From assembly GCF_001707755.1 (NCBI RefSeq), contig NZ_MBDL01000001.1:62001-126000 (forward strand): a stretch of DNA of 64,000 nt. The letters are read 5' to 3'. Source of the DNA: Acinetobacter celticus (GTDB lineage: Bacteria; Pseudomonadota; Gammaproteobacteria; Pseudomonadales; Moraxellaceae). The position numbers and the translations under genes are program-made. This document shows, piece after piece, positions 32,839-41,867 of the stretch. The notes under the pieces were generated by a model, which worked only from the letters and a program-made list of their open reading frames with translations, was not told where the DNA came from and ran no database searches. Each line of letters begins with the position of its first letter. Within the stretch, counting starts at the first letter, position 1.

Positions 32839-33300
32839 GATGGGTTTATATTCACGTAAAATTGTGGGTTATTCAATGTCCAATCGAATGTCTGCTGACT
32901 TGGTATATATGGCATTACAGATTGCGATTCATACACGATGACTTCCTGCTGGACTGCTTATGTATACTCTTGCGAAGTAATACTTTTCAAGCAACCAATC
33001 TTGTTCATACCAGTATCAAGATTTGCTGTTGCAGTATCAAATCCAATGCAGATGAGCGGTAAGGGATTTTACGGAGCCGTGCTCTTCATATGACCATGTC
33101 GTAATGGAGCGTTTCTTTCTAAATTTAAAAATGGAACAGCTTTGGCGACAATATTACGCCCATCATCAAGAAGCAATCAAGGATGTAGCCTCTACATCAC
33201 GGTGTTTTATAATCAAGTAAGCTTACATTCCACTTTAAATTATTTATCACCTTATCAATTTGAGCAAAATACAAATAATCTATCTATTGAAGTGTCTGAT
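32836..33300 (+). pseudogene. Relic of an IS3-family transposase (OrfB, C-terminal part)
   Basis: Several frames together give the DDE domain end: GLYSRKIVGYSMSNRMSADL, then a decayed stretch (MSGKGFYGAV), then VVMERFFLNLKMEQLWRQ, and after a shift near 33178 YITVFYNQVSLHSTLNYLSP with YQFEQ. Stops and frameshifts rule out function. Terminal inverted repeats and OrfA were not found. It ends next to the cyclic-di-GMP gene, whose 3' end is intact. Confidence 0.8.
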
Positions 33301-33358
33301 TTTTCGTGGCCATCCCATCTCTCTAACATTTTATTATGTAGTATGGAACATGAAAATC

Positions 33359-35425
33359 TCATCCAACAGAGTATTCAGCAGCTTCTAAACGAGTCACATT
33401 GACGGGCAATCCCAATAAATAACCTTGTAATTGCTGACAGCCCAAACGAGTTAAAATTTCAGCCTGTAATGGGGTCTCAATCCCTTCTGCTGTCACGGTT
33501 AAACCCAGTTTTGTTGCCAATTGAATAATACTTTCTAAGATCATTTCTTCTTTGGATTCAGGTGCTAAATCATGAATAAATTCTTTATCAATTTTTAATT
33601 CATCGACAGGTAAATTTTTTAAATATAAAAAACTCGAATGCCCAGTTCCAAAGTCATCAATCGCCAATTTAATCCCCATCTGGCGTAGCAGTTCCAATGT
33701 GCTAATACTATTATCAATATGATGCATAGCTGTCGACTCAGTGATCTCAATCATCAAGTCATTCGGATCAACATGGTACTTCTTCAATAAGTCGTCTAAA
33801 GTTGAAAATAAATGTTTATGTTCAAATTGAATTGCCGATAAATTCACTGAAATAGGCAAAAAATGTGGGTGCGTTTTTTCCCAAAGTTTAATTTGTTTAC
33901 ACGCTTCTTCAAGCGCCCAATACCCCATACGAATAATTAATCCAGTCTTTTCCGCGCCTCGAATAAACATATTTGGGGTCAACAAACCAAGTGTTGGATG
34001 TATCCAGCGAATTAAAGCTTCCACCCCTAAAACAGAATGATCCATGGCTTTAAATTTAGGCTGATAAAACAATACAAATTGCTGATCTTCGACCGCTTTA
34101 TATAAGTCATTAATCAGTTTGGTCTGACTTTTGGCTTCACTTTGATCGGCACTATAATAAAACACAGAGTAAGTATTTCGCCCCTGATATTTAGACGTCA
34201 ACATGGCTGCATCAGCATTAATCAATAAGTCTTGTAAATTATTGCCATGTTCTGGATACATCGCAATTCCAATACTTGCCGACACATTAATTTCTTTGCC
34301 CGCAATCAAAAAACTATCTTGAATCAACTCTAAAATTTGATTGGCTACTTGAGCTACCTGTTCAGGTGTTGCACGTTCCAACACCATTAAAAACTCATCG
34401 CCACCAATACGCAAAAGTTTAGATTGCTCGTCTAATAAACGATGCAGACGATTTGCCAACTGAATAAGAAGTTGATCTCCCACGTGATGTCCGAAAACAT
34501 CATTCACCGCTTTAAAGCGATCTAGATCTATGTACAAAAATGCAATCTGATCTTGATGGTAACGATGATCGGTAAACAAAAAATGTGCATATTCAGCTAA
34601 AAACAATCGATTAGGCAATTTGGTCAAATTATCTTGAACAGATAAATTGGCTAACTCTCGACTGACTTTTTTTAACTGACGATTACGTTCTTCTAAACGT
34701 CGCTCGAGCAAGGCCACACACAATGCAACAGTAAGCACTAAACAGGTAATAAAAAATATAGTGAACAATTTCAGAGGATGATTAAAGCCGACTTCAGGCA
34801 ACAGGGGTTTCACACTTTCAGGTAAAAAGTAAATAGCAGCCATACCTGTATAGTGCATAACCACAATGGTCAATGTCAGCGTCAACGCAATCAAAAACCT
34901 AATTACCGCTCTATGCTTACGGATATGCTTATTTCGAAAAGCCAATAAGAATGTTAGTCCCGAACCACCAATGGCAATCAACACCGAGCATATCAAAATT
35001 AAAGGGTGATACACGATGGTATAACCTGGCACCTTCATACCAATCATACCAACATAATGCATGCCTGAAATTCCTAACCCCATCAGCACTGCGCCCAGTA
35101 CCAAGCGCATCAAAGGCATGGTAAAACGTGAAGTCAACCACAATGCAAATGTAGATGCTAAAAAAGCAATTAAATAAGAAACCAGCGTTAAACTATAATC
35201 AAAAGAATAATCACTTGGCATTTCGCTCGCCAACATACCAACAAAATGCATACCCCAAATGGCTATACCCAAGAGCGCGCCACTCGAAATTAAGATTAGT
35301 TTTTCATATTTTGGGCGTGAATCCCGAAATAAAACCTGCTCCAAAGAAATAGAAAAATAACATGCCAACAGTGCAACAATCACTGAGCCAAATACAAGAC
35401 TGTAATCATAGTGTATATGCGTCAT
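33359..35425 (-). CDS. MHYT-GGDEF-EAL cyclic-di-GMP protein
   Basis: 688 residues from ATG 35425 (GGA upstream; a TTG six codons earlier is less likely). Residues 1-240 form a seven-helix MHYT sensor with MHFVGM (59), MHYVGM (122) and MHYTGM (190), thought to bind metal and sense O2, CO or NO. GGDEF is intact at 341-345 with no RxxD inhibitory site at the usual position. EAL is at 469-471, with metal-site segments EITEST, DDFGTGHSS and LKIDKEF. Both activities look possible; the phosphodiesterase has all its motifs. The 3' end abuts the IS3 relic. Confidence 0.94.
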   Translation of the reverse strand: MTHIHYDYSLVFGSVIVALLACYFSISLEQVLFRDSRPKYEKLILISSGALLGIAIWGMHFVGMLASEMPSDYSFDYSLTLVSYLIAFLASTFALWLTSRFTMPLMRLVLGAVLMGLGISGMHYVGMIGMKVPGYTIVYHPLILICSVLIAIGGSGLTFLLAFRNKHIRKHRAVIRFLIALTLTLTIVVMHYTGMAAIYFLPESVKPLLPEVGFNHPLKLFTIFFITCLVLTVALCVALLERRLEERNRQLKKVSRELANLSVQDNLTKLPNRLFLAEYAHFLFTDHRYHQDQIAFLYIDLDRFKAVNDVFGHHVGDQLLIQLANRLHRLLDEQSKLLRIGGDEFLMVLERATPEQVAQVANQILELIQDSFLIAGKEINVSASIGIAMYPEHGNNLQDLLINADAAMLTSKYQGRNTYSVFYYSADQSEAKSQTKLINDLYKAVEDQQFVLFYQPKFKAMDHSVLGVEALIRWIHPTLGLLTPNMFIRGAEKTGLIIRMGYWALEEACKQIKLWEKTHPHFLPISVNLSAIQFEHKHLFSTLDDLLKKYHVDPNDLMIEITESTAMHHIDNSISTLELLRQMGIKLAIDDFGTGHSSFLYLKNLPVDELKIDKEFIHDLAPESKEEMILESIIQLATKLGLTVTAEGIETPLQAEILTRLGCQQLQGYLLGLPVNVTRLEAAEYSVG

Positions 35426-35493
35426 AAAATAGATTCCGCACAATTTTTTGCTGTTATTTTATTCACATCAAAATGGCCAGTGTTTTTAAGTGT

Positions 35494-35515
35494 ATTGTCT
35501 AAAAATGGAGACAAT
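35494..35515. promoter_or_regulatory. Dyad upstream of the MHYT-GGDEF-EAL gene
   Basis: ATTGTCT/AGACAAT with an 8-nt centre, about 70-90 bases upstream of the start. Could be an operator. The rest of 35426-35730 is AT-rich with no gene seen. Confidence 0.35.
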
Positions 35516-35730
35516 ATAATCTTGGACAGATAAATAATTAACTTAGAATCTAACACTCTTCTGCTTTGGTCAAGCATTTCTTCAGGGGATTTACTATGAC
35601 CAATCATTTGTATAAAAAAACATACAGATCAATCACTGAATTAATAAAAAATAGCGATTTGTTCCGTGGATTATTGTCCCACAACAAGCAAAATTTTCAG
35701 AACAATAAGTCCTCTTTATGCCACATATAA

Positions 35731-35762
35731 AAAAACCAGTCAGCCGTAGCTTACTGGTTTTT
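35731..35762 (-). terminator. Terminator of prc
   Basis: AAAAACCAGT/ACTGGTTTTT, a 10-bp perfect stem with a 12-nt loop and T run, 22 bases beyond the prc stop. Confidence 0.8.
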
Positions 35763-35783
35763 AGATGATTTAATTTTGCACTT

Positions 35784-37982
35784 TTAAGGTGCAGTTTTCG
35801 CTTTACCTTGCAGTTTCGCATAATCCAGTAAAACACTGGCAGCCTCACTGACAAAAGCTTCATCTTCTGGCAATGCAGGACGTTGATTGGCTTTCATTTT
35901 GGCACGCGTTTCAACCAGAGCATCTAAAGAGGCTTGGTAGCTTTCCCAGTTGGTATAAGGTTTTAAGCCCATCGATTTACGACGTGCATTTTCGGAATCT
36001 AAGGTTTTTTGCTCCATATCTAATAGTTCAGCTTTACGCTTTTGTAAATCTAGCACCACTTGTTTTTGCTCAATGGCTTTTTTCGCTAAAGCTGTGCGTT
36101 GCTCTAAGTATTTAAACTGAGGATCAAGGCTGACACGTTGCTGAGATGATTTCACCAAATCTGGGACATAATTTTGAATTGAGCCTTCACGTTTAAACGG
36201 TGCAGTTGGAATAGTGTCCCACTTCAACGCATTTTTCGACTTACGCTCACCAAATTCTTCGTTGTAGATATCAACCAGTTTAATATCTGGTACTACACCT
36301 TTGTTTTGCGTACTGCCACCAGTGACACGGTAAAATTTACGTTGTGTCAATGTGGCCTGACCATAAGCCAAAGAGTCTAACTGTACTTGCGCCGTTCCCT
36401 TTCCTGTCGTGGTACTACCAATCACAATACCGCGCTCATAATCTTGAATGGCTGCAGAGTAAATTTCACTGGCCGAAGCAGATGCCAAATTAATCAGCAC
36501 AGCCATTGGGCCTGCATAAGTTTGAGCACCACCGTCATCATCTTCAAAGACACTAACATTGCCGTTGCCGTCACGAATTTGCACCACAGGGCCAGACTTA
36601 ATCACTTGACCCAGCATACGAGCGACTTCTTCCAACGACCCACCTGGGTTATTGCGTAAATCTATTAAAATGCCTTCAACATTTTGTGCATCTAATGATT
36701 TCAGTGCTTTATTGGTATCTTCAGAAACTGAACGGTACTCTGTCCCTGCACGGCGCGCACGGTAGTTCAAATAGAAAGATGGAATTTCTATGACACCAAA
36801 TTTATGCTTTTTTCCATCGCGTTCAATTTCAATAATGCGTGAGCGTACACCCGCATCTTCTTCCTGAATCACATCACGAACAATGGTCACGTTACGTGCC
36901 TGACTCATAGAAGCTCCAGCACCCAATAAACGCAAGGTCACTTTTGTGCCACGCTTACCACGAATTAAACCGACAATTTCACTGCTTGACCAACCAATGA
37001 CATCCACCATTTTTTCGCCATCTTGGGCCACACCAATAATGCGATCCCCCGATTTAATTTGACCAGATTTGCTGGCTGGGCCACCTTCTACAATAGTTTC
37101 AATTTTGGTGTAATCTTCATTGCCACGTTCAGGTCGAATTGAGACTCCAACCCCTTCCAATTGTAGTGTGGTTTGGCGGTTCAACTCCATCGCATCTACA
37201 GGTGGGAAATAATTGCTATGCGGATCGTAAGTCAGCATCATTGCATTGAGGGTTTTATCTAGAACATCATCGCTTTTCAGACGGCTAATGCGTTCTAACT
37301 GACGTGTAAAACGCTTAGTTAAAGTCTGTGCAGGCGTTAAATCTTCAGGGCCTGTTAAATCCTGTCCATTGGCCAATTCTGGATTATCTTTCAATGCCTT
37401 TTGTTTGGCTAAATCTTCTTCTTTGCTAATGGTCAGATTAATCAGCTGTGACACCAACATTTTATTCCAATGCGCGCGCTGTTCTGCTTCAGACTTAAAG
37501 AATGGCGCTTTTTCGCGATCTGTTTCAATATAAGTATTGGGCTGATGCAGATTTTGCGGTTTTTTCAGCTCCGCAAGCATATAAGTATAGAATTGTTTTA
37601 AGCGATCACGATATTGCGCATGAATTTCATACGGGCCAGACAAATTGCCTGCCTTTAAGTTTACGCCAAAGTTCGAACCAAAACGCTTTTTATAATCCTC
37701 AACTTCAGAAGCTAAAAATAACGTGTGTTCAGGATCGAGACTATCTAAATAGAAATCTAAAATTCGGTTCGATGTATTGGCATCTAAACGCTGATTTAAA
37801 TAATGTTGACGATCGACCAAGGTTGCCAACTGGCGAGAAACCAAAGCTTGCTCTTGAGTTGGCTGAATTGTATTTGAAACAGCGACTGTATTTTCAGCAG
37901 CAATGGCTTCATTTACAACATGAGTAAAAAATAAACCGCCTGTTGCCAAAGCAACGGCGCAAGCTATCGTTTGAAGTTTCAT
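35784..37982 (-). CDS. prc: Tail-specific periplasmic protease Prc
   Basis: C-terminal-processing S41 protease that trims or degrades periplasmic proteins and controls peptidoglycan hydrolases. About 732 residues from ATG 37982, which starts the signal peptide (MKLQTIACAVALATGG, cleavage near AIAAE); the frame runs 15 codons further up. PDZ domain in the middle, catalytic Ser in SASASEIYSAAIQDYERG, Lys in GSTTTGKGTAQ, substrate loop NPGGSLEEVARM, then a long helical C-terminal domain. Divergent from nagZ. Confidence 0.95.
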   Translation of the reverse strand: MKLQTIACAVALATGGLFFTHVVNEAIAAENTVAVSNTIQPTQEQALVSRQLATLVDRQHYLNQRLDANTSNRILDFYLDSLDPEHTLFLASEVEDYKKRFGSNFGVNLKAGNLSGPYEIHAQYRDRLKQFYTYMLAELKKPQNLHQPNTYIETDREKAPFFKSEAEQRAHWNKMLVSQLINLTISKEEDLAKQKALKDNPELANGQDLTGPEDLTPAQTLTKRFTRQLERISRLKSDDVLDKTLNAMMLTYDPHSNYFPPVDAMELNRQTTLQLEGVGVSIRPERGNEDYTKIETIVEGGPASKSGQIKSGDRIIGVAQDGEKMVDVIGWSSSEIVGLIRGKRGTKVTLRLLGAGASMSQARNVTIVRDVIQEEDAGVRSRIIEIERDGKKHKFGVIEIPSFYLNYRARRAGTEYRSVSEDTNKALKSLDAQNVEGILIDLRNNPGGSLEEVARMLGQVIKSGPVVQIRDGNGNVSVFEDDDGGAQTYAGPMAVLINLASASASEIYSAAIQDYERGIVIGSTTTGKGTAQVQLDSLAYGQATLTQRKFYRVTGGSTQNKGVVPDIKLVDIYNEEFGERKSKNALKWDTIPTAPFKREGSIQNYVPDLVKSSQQRVSLDPQFKYLEQRTALAKKAIEQKQVVLDLQKRKAELLDMEQKTLDSENARRKSMGLKPYTNWESYQASLDALVETRAKMKANQRPALPEDEAFVSEAASVLLDYAKLQGKAKTAP

Positions 37983-38180
37983 AAATAAGTTGTGCTTCCT
38001 TGGCATTGAACCAAATAACCTTATCACTTTTCAATTTGATGTGAATATTTTCAAAATTTTAAATGACTTAATCTGTTTATGTCGTGTAGTTTTATCATAA
38101 TCTGTGCTGACAAAGTGTAGCAAAACATTGCAAAATTCAGGTATTGTTTTTCCTTAAAAATTCTAATACGGATTTCGACT

Positions 38181-39206
38181 ATGATTGGCGCATTAATGCT
38201 TGACATTGCTGGCACAGAACTCACTCAAGAAGATATTGAACTATTACAAGCACCGCAAGTCGGTGGCATGATTTTATTTGGTCGAAATATCGAATCTCCA
38301 GAACAAGTTCGTGCTTTAACCAATCATATGCGCCAAGTCCGTCCAGACATCTTAATTGCAGTCGATCAAGAAGGCGGACGTGTACAACGTCTAAAAAATG
38401 GCTTTACCTTGCTCCCTGCTATGGGCAAGTTTGGCGAACTTTACTTAAGCGAACCTGAAAAAGCACTGGAACTGACCGAACAATGTGGCTGGCTCATGGC
38501 AGCAGAAGTTTTAGCTGTTGGTATTGATTTCAGCTTTGCACCTGTACTGGATTTAAACGATGTCAGCGATGTGATTGGCGACCGTAGTTTTTCGAAAAAC
38601 ATGCAAGATATTATGCCTTTAGCCAGTGCCTTTTTAAAAGGGATGAAGCGTGCAGGCATGGCCTCTACAGGCAAGCACTTCCCAGGGCATGGTTCAGTTA
38701 AAGCCGATTCACATGTTGCGGCAGCAATTGACTCGCGGCGCTATGATGAAATTTACAATCATGACATGCAAAGCTTTATTCAGCTTCAACCACAGTTGGA
38801 TGCATTGATGCCTGCACACGTGATTTATGATCAAGTTGACCCAAACCCTGCGGGTTTTTCACCTTTTTGGATTCAAAAAATCTTACGTCAAGAACTCAAA
38901 TTTGATGGGGTTTTATTCTCTGATGATTTAAGCATGCAAGCGGCCTGTGTCGCTGGTGGCGCCGATGCACGTATTCAAGCTGCGCTCAATGCAGGATGTG
39001 ATATGGGCTTGGTCTGTAACGACCGTGAATCGGCCTGTATCGCATTGGAAGGCATTGCTCATTTAGCAATGCCAAACCAGCAACGCCTTGAACGTATGCG
39101 CGGTCATATTCCGAATATTCAGGTTGCACAAAGCTTAGACTTAGGGCAAAACTGGGCACAGACTCGTGACCGTATTTTAGAATTTAAACAACAATTAAGT
39201 GCCTAA
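38181..39206 (+). CDS. nagZ: Beta-N-acetylhexosaminidase NagZ
   Basis: Cytoplasmic GH3 enzyme of peptidoglycan recycling that removes GlcNAc from GlcNAc-1,6-anhydroMurNAc peptides. 341 residues. Substrate-site motif KHFPGHGSVKADSH with the catalytic His, and nucleophile Asp in FSDDLSMQAA. The start follows a weak ribosome site but gives the typical N-terminus. A strong terminator follows. Confidence 0.96.
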   Translation: MIGALMLDIAGTELTQEDIELLQAPQVGGMILFGRNIESPEQVRALTNHMRQVRPDILIAVDQEGGRVQRLKNGFTLLPAMGKFGELYLSEPEKALELTEQCGWLMAAEVLAVGIDFSFAPVLDLNDVSDVIGDRSFSKNMQDIMPLASAFLKGMKRAGMASTGKHFPGHGSVKADSHVAAAIDSRRYDEIYNHDMQSFIQLQPQLDALMPAHVIYDQVDPNPAGFSPFWIQKILRQELKFDGVLFSDDLSMQAACVAGGADARIQAALNAGCDMGLVCNDRESACIALEGIAHLAMPNQQRLERMRGHIPNIQVAQSLDLGQNWAQTRDRILEFKQQLSA

Positions 39207-39230
39207 GTAAATAAACACGAAAATTGACTA

Positions 39231-39259
39231 AAAGGAACACGACAAGGTGTTCCTTTTTT
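39231..39259 (+). terminator. Terminator of nagZ
   Basis: AAAGGAACAC/GTGTTCCTTT, 10-bp perfect stem with a 6-nt loop and a T run. Confidence 0.9.
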
Positions 39260-39331
39260 ATTATGATGACTGAAACAGCAGTTTAACTGCACAAATACTA
39301 AAACTAAAAGAATATCTAAGGCTTAGCTGTC

Positions 39332-40201
39332 ATGACTCAAGATTTATCGCAACATCGTCATATTTCATTTACTGCACATTATACGGGCTATATTTGGTAT
39401 AGCATGGGCATTTCTCATCCTGTTTTTGCCACCAGTAAAGGGAAGTTTTTAGCCAAAGTCTTGCATCCACTAGAAAGCTGGGCCGAAAAACATGTCGGTG
39501 GTAGCATGCGCACAACACTAAAACAACGCCACAGCATTATTGATGATCAACTGACACAGCTGATCCAACAGCACCCTGATTTACAAATTTTAGAAATTGC
39601 CTGTGGTCTTTCGCCACGCAGCTGGAACTTCAGACAAAAATTTCCACAAATTACTTACCGTGAACTCGACTTGCCAGACATGGCAAAAATTAAAACGCAA
39701 GCTTTACAAAAACTAGATTCCGAAGCGCCAGAAGTCCTCACTGCTGATATTTTCACACACGATTTCGAAAAAATTTTTCATACTTTTGATTCAAAACGCC
39801 CTTTGGTGATCATTAGCGAGGGGTTGATTAATTACTTTGATAAGACCTTGCTGAATAAGTTACTTCAAGGGATGACCGAATATGGTCAAGACTTCACAGA
39901 ACTGCATTATCTGACCGACATTTACCCTGAACCGGTAAAAAATAAGCTGGCAAATTTCATTTGGAGCAGTAGCAAATTGTTGAAAGTCATGTCACGCAGT
40001 TCATTTACCTTCCATTTTATCAATCCACAACAAGTTCAAAGCTTTTTTAGTCATGCAGGTTTCAATACTGTTGATGTCATTCAACCACTCAGCTTTTCTC
40101 ACAAGGAAGATACCAGCAACGTCATTCACTTTCAAAACCCCGAAGAACATGGTGGTGATTTGGTCTGGGTGATTCATGCCCGCATAAAAAAACAGCGCTA
40201 A
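39332..40201 (+). CDS. Class I SAM methyltransferase, LCM-like
   Basis: 289 residues. SAM-binding motif LEIACGLSPRSWNF with an acidic residue at the next strand (YRELDLPDM), and VIISEGLINYF as motif IV, a pattern seen in leucine carboxyl methyltransferase-like O-methyltransferases. No signal peptide. Substrate unknown. Stands alone between nagZ and the convergent hydrolase gene; its terminator overlaps the last codons. Confidence 0.8.
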   Translation: MTQDLSQHRHISFTAHYTGYIWYSMGISHPVFATSKGKFLAKVLHPLESWAEKHVGGSMRTTLKQRHSIIDDQLTQLIQQHPDLQILEIACGLSPRSWNFRQKFPQITYRELDLPDMAKIKTQALQKLDSEAPEVLTADIFTHDFEKIFHTFDSKRPLVIISEGLINYFDKTLLNKLLQGMTEYGQDFTELHYLTDIYPEPVKNKLANFIWSSSKLLKVMSRSSFTFHFINPQQVQSFFSHAGFNTVDVIQPLSFSHKEDTSNVIHFQNPEEHGGDLVWVIHARIKKQR

Positions 40202-40215
40202 TACGCTGTTTTTTT
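40186..40215. terminator. Bidirectional terminator between two convergent genes
   Basis: AAAAAACAGCG/CGCTGTTTTTT, about 11-bp stem with a 6-nt loop. It starts inside the last codons of the methyltransferase gene and lies 19 bases beyond the hydrolase stop, serving both. Confidence 0.85.
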
Positions 40216-40233
40216 ATGCCTTAAGTGAAAAAA

Positions 40234-41565
40234 TCAAACGGCTTCAAGTAAATGCGTTTGCTCTTTTTGTCGTTGTACAAAGCGTAGTAATCTTTCCGCA
40301 AGTTCAAAACTGCCGTGCTTAAACAAGGCGCGTAGCTGATGTGCTGTGTTGTCAAAAATCAGACATTCGATTTTAAATTCACCCTCTTCATCTTCTAAAT
40401 GGAGGGCTAAATCACGTGGGAACTGGGTCGCCTGTTCAACCTGTCCTTCTTTTTGTATATTCAATAACACACCAAAATAGTTTAAGTCTTCAATTTCGAC
40501 CTGAATTGTTAAATCTGAATGACGATGGCTTAAATAACTCAAAGGCTGCAATACACCAATACGCTCTTCACCGCGACGTTCAATCTGCGCCATTTGCTCA
40601 CGATTCATTGGAAGAATTCCATCCAAGGGCTGTATCGACTCACCACGTAAATAGGTGGCAAATAAATTCATGGTTTCTTTACGGCGCTGTAATTGGGGTA
40701 CATGGTCTGCATTAGCAATCATGGCAAACTGCATATTTGGACATTGCAAAGCAAAATTGGCATTTTCATGCGGTAAAGTAAAACTGTCATATTGGCCACA
40801 TGCCACCAACACATCACATTCAGGAATCGGCACATTGTTTAAACGCAATAAACGGTTGCAGTTAATGTCATAACGCTCCTGTTCTGTCTCTGTAAACTCT
40901 GCCATCTGACGGAAAAAAAGTCGTTTTGCCGTAGGCGACATACGGGTCACATCCATTTTGGCATGATTCACCAAATACAAAATCACCGCTTGGCCAAATT
41001 CATCCATGCGTTGTTCTTTCATTAAATGCAAAGATTCATCTAACAGCATGCGCCAACTTTTACGGGTTTTTTGCATCACCCCCATTAAAATCATACGCTC
41101 AACAACTTCTGGGCGCTGGTGGGCTAAACAAGACGCAACCACTGATCCCAAGGACATACCCAGTACAGCCACTTTTTGCATACCAACAATGTCTAACCAC
41201 ATGCCCAACATATGGGCCAAGTCTTCTAGTTCTAAAATACCCGCAGATTCACCAGTATCGACATTACTAATTTGCTGATTAGCCCCCATGGAAGGTAAAT
41301 CAATTAAAATAATGGGGCCTGAAGCAAAAAGTTGCTCTACACAATATTTATAAGAATTAAAATTTTGGAATGCCCCGCCAATAATTACCATGGGGGTCAT
41401 ATGTAAGGTATCTGGCCGTGCGATGGCCATATATTCTATTTTCCAACCATTCATCCACGTTGTTCGCGCAGGTTGTTTAAAGCTACTTCTATCGTACACA
41501 TCAAAAAAGCTGTCTTTTAGGTTCGCATCATGCATTTCCGAGTCCATTTGGATCATGGAATTCAT
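40234..41565 (-). CDS. Alpha/beta hydrolase with PilZ-like C-terminal domain
   Basis: 443 residues from ATG 41565 (GGAGG eight bases upstream; the frame runs 22 codons further). Residues about 55-310 are an alpha/beta hydrolase: nucleophile elbow G-M-S138-L-G, probable acid Asp260, His288 in NADHVP. Residues about 325-443 read like a PilZ domain: R331-x3-R335, 24 residues, then D360-L-N-Y-F-G365, matching RxxxR...DxSxxG except Asn for Ser. If right, cyclic-di-GMP could control an esterase or lipase. No signal peptide. The hydrolase part is firm; PilZ is inference. Confidence 0.85.
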   Translation of the reverse strand: MNSMIQMDSEMHDANLKDSFFDVYDRSSFKQPARTTWMNGWKIEYMAIARPDTLHMTPMVIIGGAFQNFNSYKYCVEQLFASGPIILIDLPSMGANQQISNVDTGESAGILELEDLAHMLGMWLDIVGMQKVAVLGMSLGSVVASCLAHQRPEVVERMILMGVMQKTRKSWRMLLDESLHLMKEQRMDEFGQAVILYLVNHAKMDVTRMSPTAKRLFFRQMAEFTETEQERYDINCNRLLRLNNVPIPECDVLVACGQYDSFTLPHENANFALQCPNMQFAMIANADHVPQLQRRKETMNLFATYLRGESIQPLDGILPMNREQMAQIERRGEERIGVLQPLSYLSHRHSDLTIQVEIEDLNYFGVLLNIQKEGQVEQATQFPRDLALHLEDEEGEFKIECLIFDNTAHQLRALFKHGSFELAERLLRFVQRQKEQTHLLEAV

Positions 41566-41867
41566 ATCCCTTTCCTCCATCCTTGCCTTATTTTTATTGT
41601 GCAAGAAAATAATTAGAGCTGCTTGTAGCAAGCATCCTGCTCTTTCGTCGTTATTTGTATGACTTCAATGTCACTATGCTTTCATTCTATACAGGAGATG
41701 TTTTTACACGCAACTGCTATTCGCGCCACTCATCTGCTTTTAAGATAAAAAGGATTTCAAATTATGAATAAGAACATCTAAATCTGGCTAAAAATTAGCT
41801 CGCATGCTTCATTGTCGCGTTATAGACTGTTACTATCAGATTGAAATTTCTAAGTGATCAAACCGCT
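41566..41867. promoter_or_regulatory. Divergent promoter region, hydrolase and proA
   Basis: About 300 bases between two outward-facing genes; only AT-rich spacer with a few A/T tracts. Both promoters must lie here; none could be fixed confidently. The proA reading frame opens at TTG 41841, but the gene starts at ATG 41868. Confidence 0.4.

Noticed and set aside
33142-33402. 86-codon frame as a stand-alone gene
   Set aside because: It is the last frame of the IS3 transposase relic and overlaps the end of the GGDEF-EAL gene.
40416-41662. Several rightward frames opposite the hydrolase gene
   Set aside because: All lie opposite a protein with an intact catalytic triad; shadows.
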